Of a stretch of DNA of 64,000 nt, positions 63,016 to 64,000 are shown one piece after another. The stretch spans positions 62,001-126,000 of the forward strand of contig CANFSB010000001.1 in assembly GCA_947449495.1 (NCBI GenBank). Direction: 5' to 3'. Source of the DNA: Pseudomonadota bacterium. Lineage in GTDB: Bacteria > Pseudomonadota > Gammaproteobacteria > Steroidobacterales > Steroidobacteraceae. Position 1 is the first letter of the stretch. Each line of letters begins with the position of its first letter. Under the pieces are notes generated by a model. The model was not told the origin of the DNA and ran no database searches. It was given only the letters and a program-made list of their open reading frames with translations. Both the position numbers and the translations under genes were made by a program.

Positions 63016-64000
63016 TCAGAACTTGCGCTTGACGGTCAGCGCCCATTCACGCGGACGGCCCGGCTGGCCGTCAGTCACACCCGTGCTGGTGAACTGATCA
63101 AAGCGCGTCAGGAAGTAGTACTTGTCACCCAGGTTGGTGATTTCGACAGCACTTTCCCAATCGCCCTTCGGACTGCGCCAAGTCACACGCGCATTGGACA
63201 GGTTGTACGCCTCAATTAGGTTGGTGGTCGCATTGAAGCCACTGGTGAACAACTCACCCTGATGGCTCAAGTCCAAACGCGGCACCAGCGTGCCGTGATC
63301 ACCCAAGGAGATTTCGTACTGGATGCCAGCACTCCACTTGCTCTTGGGCACATAGGCCGGACGCATACCGAACTGCGGACCGCGCAGGTTGGTAGCACCG
63401 CCTGCAAAGTCGTTGAAGCGCTTGTACTGGAAGTCCAGCTGGCTGTACGACGCATCGATCGACAGGCCGTCCATCGGACGCAGAACCGTCTCGATTTCCA
63501 CACCCTTGATCTCTGCGTCACCGGCATTAGCGATCACCGCGCAAGGCGATACCGGAGCGTACTGCGCCGGGCAGGTCGACAGGCTCAGCTGCAGATCGGT
63601 GTAGTCGCTCTTGAAGACCGATGCGTTGACGCGCAGCAGCTTCTGGAACAGATCGGCCTTCACACCGAACTCATAGGACTTGAGTGTTTCTGGATTGAAG
63701 GGCACAGCCTGCGCAGGCGAGAACGGACGCGGCGACACACCGCCACCCTTGAAGCCTGTGGCGTACTGCACATACGTCATGATGCCCGGCGTCAATTGGT
63801 ACTGAGCGTTAAGACGGTAATCCATCTTGCTGCCGTCGTAGTTACTGGTCACGCCGTCCAAGCCACCCAGTGACGGATGCAATGCACCAGCATAAGTCCG
63901 ACGCGAGAACGTGTAGTCCTTGTGCTCCTGCGTATTGCGCAGACCACCGGTCACGGTGAGTTCGTCGGTAGCCTTGATCGACACATGACCAAAGACGGCC
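63016..64000 (-). CDS. TonB-dependent receptor, C-terminal part (partial)
   Basis: About 328 C-terminal residues; the start is beyond the right edge. Repeating amphipathic beta-strands of an outer-membrane barrel: LTVTGGLRNTQEHKDYTF, YQLTPGIMTYVQYATGFKGGG, AVPFNPETLKSYEFGVKADL, NASVFKSDYTDLQLSL, and the conserved C-terminal strand REWALTVKRKF ending in Phe. This family imports siderophores, vitamins or sugars using TonB energy. Ligand not predictable. A terminator follows. Confidence 0.93.
   Translation of the reverse strand, partial: AVFGHVSIKATDELTVTGGLRNTQEHKDYTFSRRTYAGALHPSLGGLDGVTSNYDGSKMDYRLNAQYQLTPGIMTYVQYATGFKGGGVSPRPFSPAQAVPFNPETLKSYEFGVKADLFQKLLRVNASVFKSDYTDLQLSLSTCPAQYAPVSPCAVIANAGDAEIKGVEIETVLRPMDGLSIDASYSQLDFQYKRFNDFAGGATNLRGPQFGMRPAYVPKSKWSAGIQYEISLGDHGTLVPRLDLSHQGELFTSGFNATTNLIEAYNLSNARVTWRSPKGDWESAVEITNLGDKYYFLTRFDQFTSTGVTDGQPGRPREWALTVKRKF

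Noticed and set aside
1..64000. Mobile elements, CRISPR arrays, rRNA, prophage
   Set aside because: No transposase, integrase, phage structural genes or regularly spaced repeats were seen.

Overview
The window is a gene-dense stretch (about 60% G+C by eye, no intergenic gap over 300 bases) of a Gram-negative chromosome. Outer-membrane proteins (a NodT-type efflux lipoprotein, an AlgE-like porin, a TonB-dependent receptor), a HupE/UreJ-like membrane protein, RhlE, MaeB, LldD and an aerobic aromatic lower pathway all point to a proteobacterium. The mix of DUF1552/DUF1592 proteins, sphingomonad-like TonB receptor and alkaline phosphatase, and many secreted proteins of unknown function suggests a Gammaproteobacterium near Steroidobacterales/Nevskiales. 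That placement is inference. I saw no insertion sequences, integrases, phage genes, CRISPR arrays or rRNA; one tRNA-Arg(ACG) is present.

Layout. 1-1.9 kb: tail of an efflux operon (outer-membrane lipoprotein plus MarR regulator with its own palindromic operator). 2-6.2 kb: rhlE, a secreted alkaline phosphatase and an MFS transporter. 6.3-10.9 kb (+): ogt-alkB DNA alkylation repair, a HupE/UreJ-like protein with a GOLD-like membrane-anchored partner, an acyltransferase and a DUF1295 protein. 10.9-16.9 kb (-): a tightly overlapped operon of metallo-beta-lactamase, DUF1592 cytochrome-like, DUF1552 and ankyrin proteins. 17-18.5 kb (+): ECF sigma, DUF3619 and DUF3106. 18.5-21 kb: esterase and zinc alcohol dehydrogenase divergent from a MarR regulator. 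21-30.6 kb: PPK2, a secreted beta-helix protein facing an AlgE-like porin, a methyltransferase, GST, SOUL protein, and a D-2-hydroxyacid dehydrogenase/CitE-like pair. 30.6-36.8 kb (-): a LuxR-alpha/beta-hydrolase fusion, small unknowns, cyclophilin, tRNA-Arg, an O-methyltransferase with two paralogous secreted proteins. 36.9-44.3 kb (-): maeB, lldD, a divergent EF-G and an FMN glutamate-synthase-like protein.

44.5-58.3 kb is the most interesting region: a catabolic island of four transcription units. It holds an intradiol (hydroxyquinol-type) dioxygenase, a PcpA/LinE-type hydroquinone dioxygenase with a translationally coupled alpha/beta hydrolase, maleylacetate reductase, a two-subunit CoA-transferase and a thiolase, which together give a route from hydroxyquinol or a substituted hydroquinone through maleylacetate and 3-oxoadipate to acetyl-CoA and succinyl-CoA. 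Around this core sit two distant MetE-like zinc methyltransferases, a SAM-fold protein coupled to one of them, a carboxylesterase and a citryl-CoA-lyase-like protein coupled to a family III CoA-transferase. These extra genes are not part of any standard beta-ketoadipate pathway and suggest a methoxylated or otherwise substituted hydroquinone as the real substrate.

58.4-64 kb: an Exordium-like secreted protein, small secreted or anchored unknowns, a Cys-rich repeat protein, an M23 peptidase with a Lys/Ala-rich tail, and the C-terminal part of a TonB-dependent receptor.
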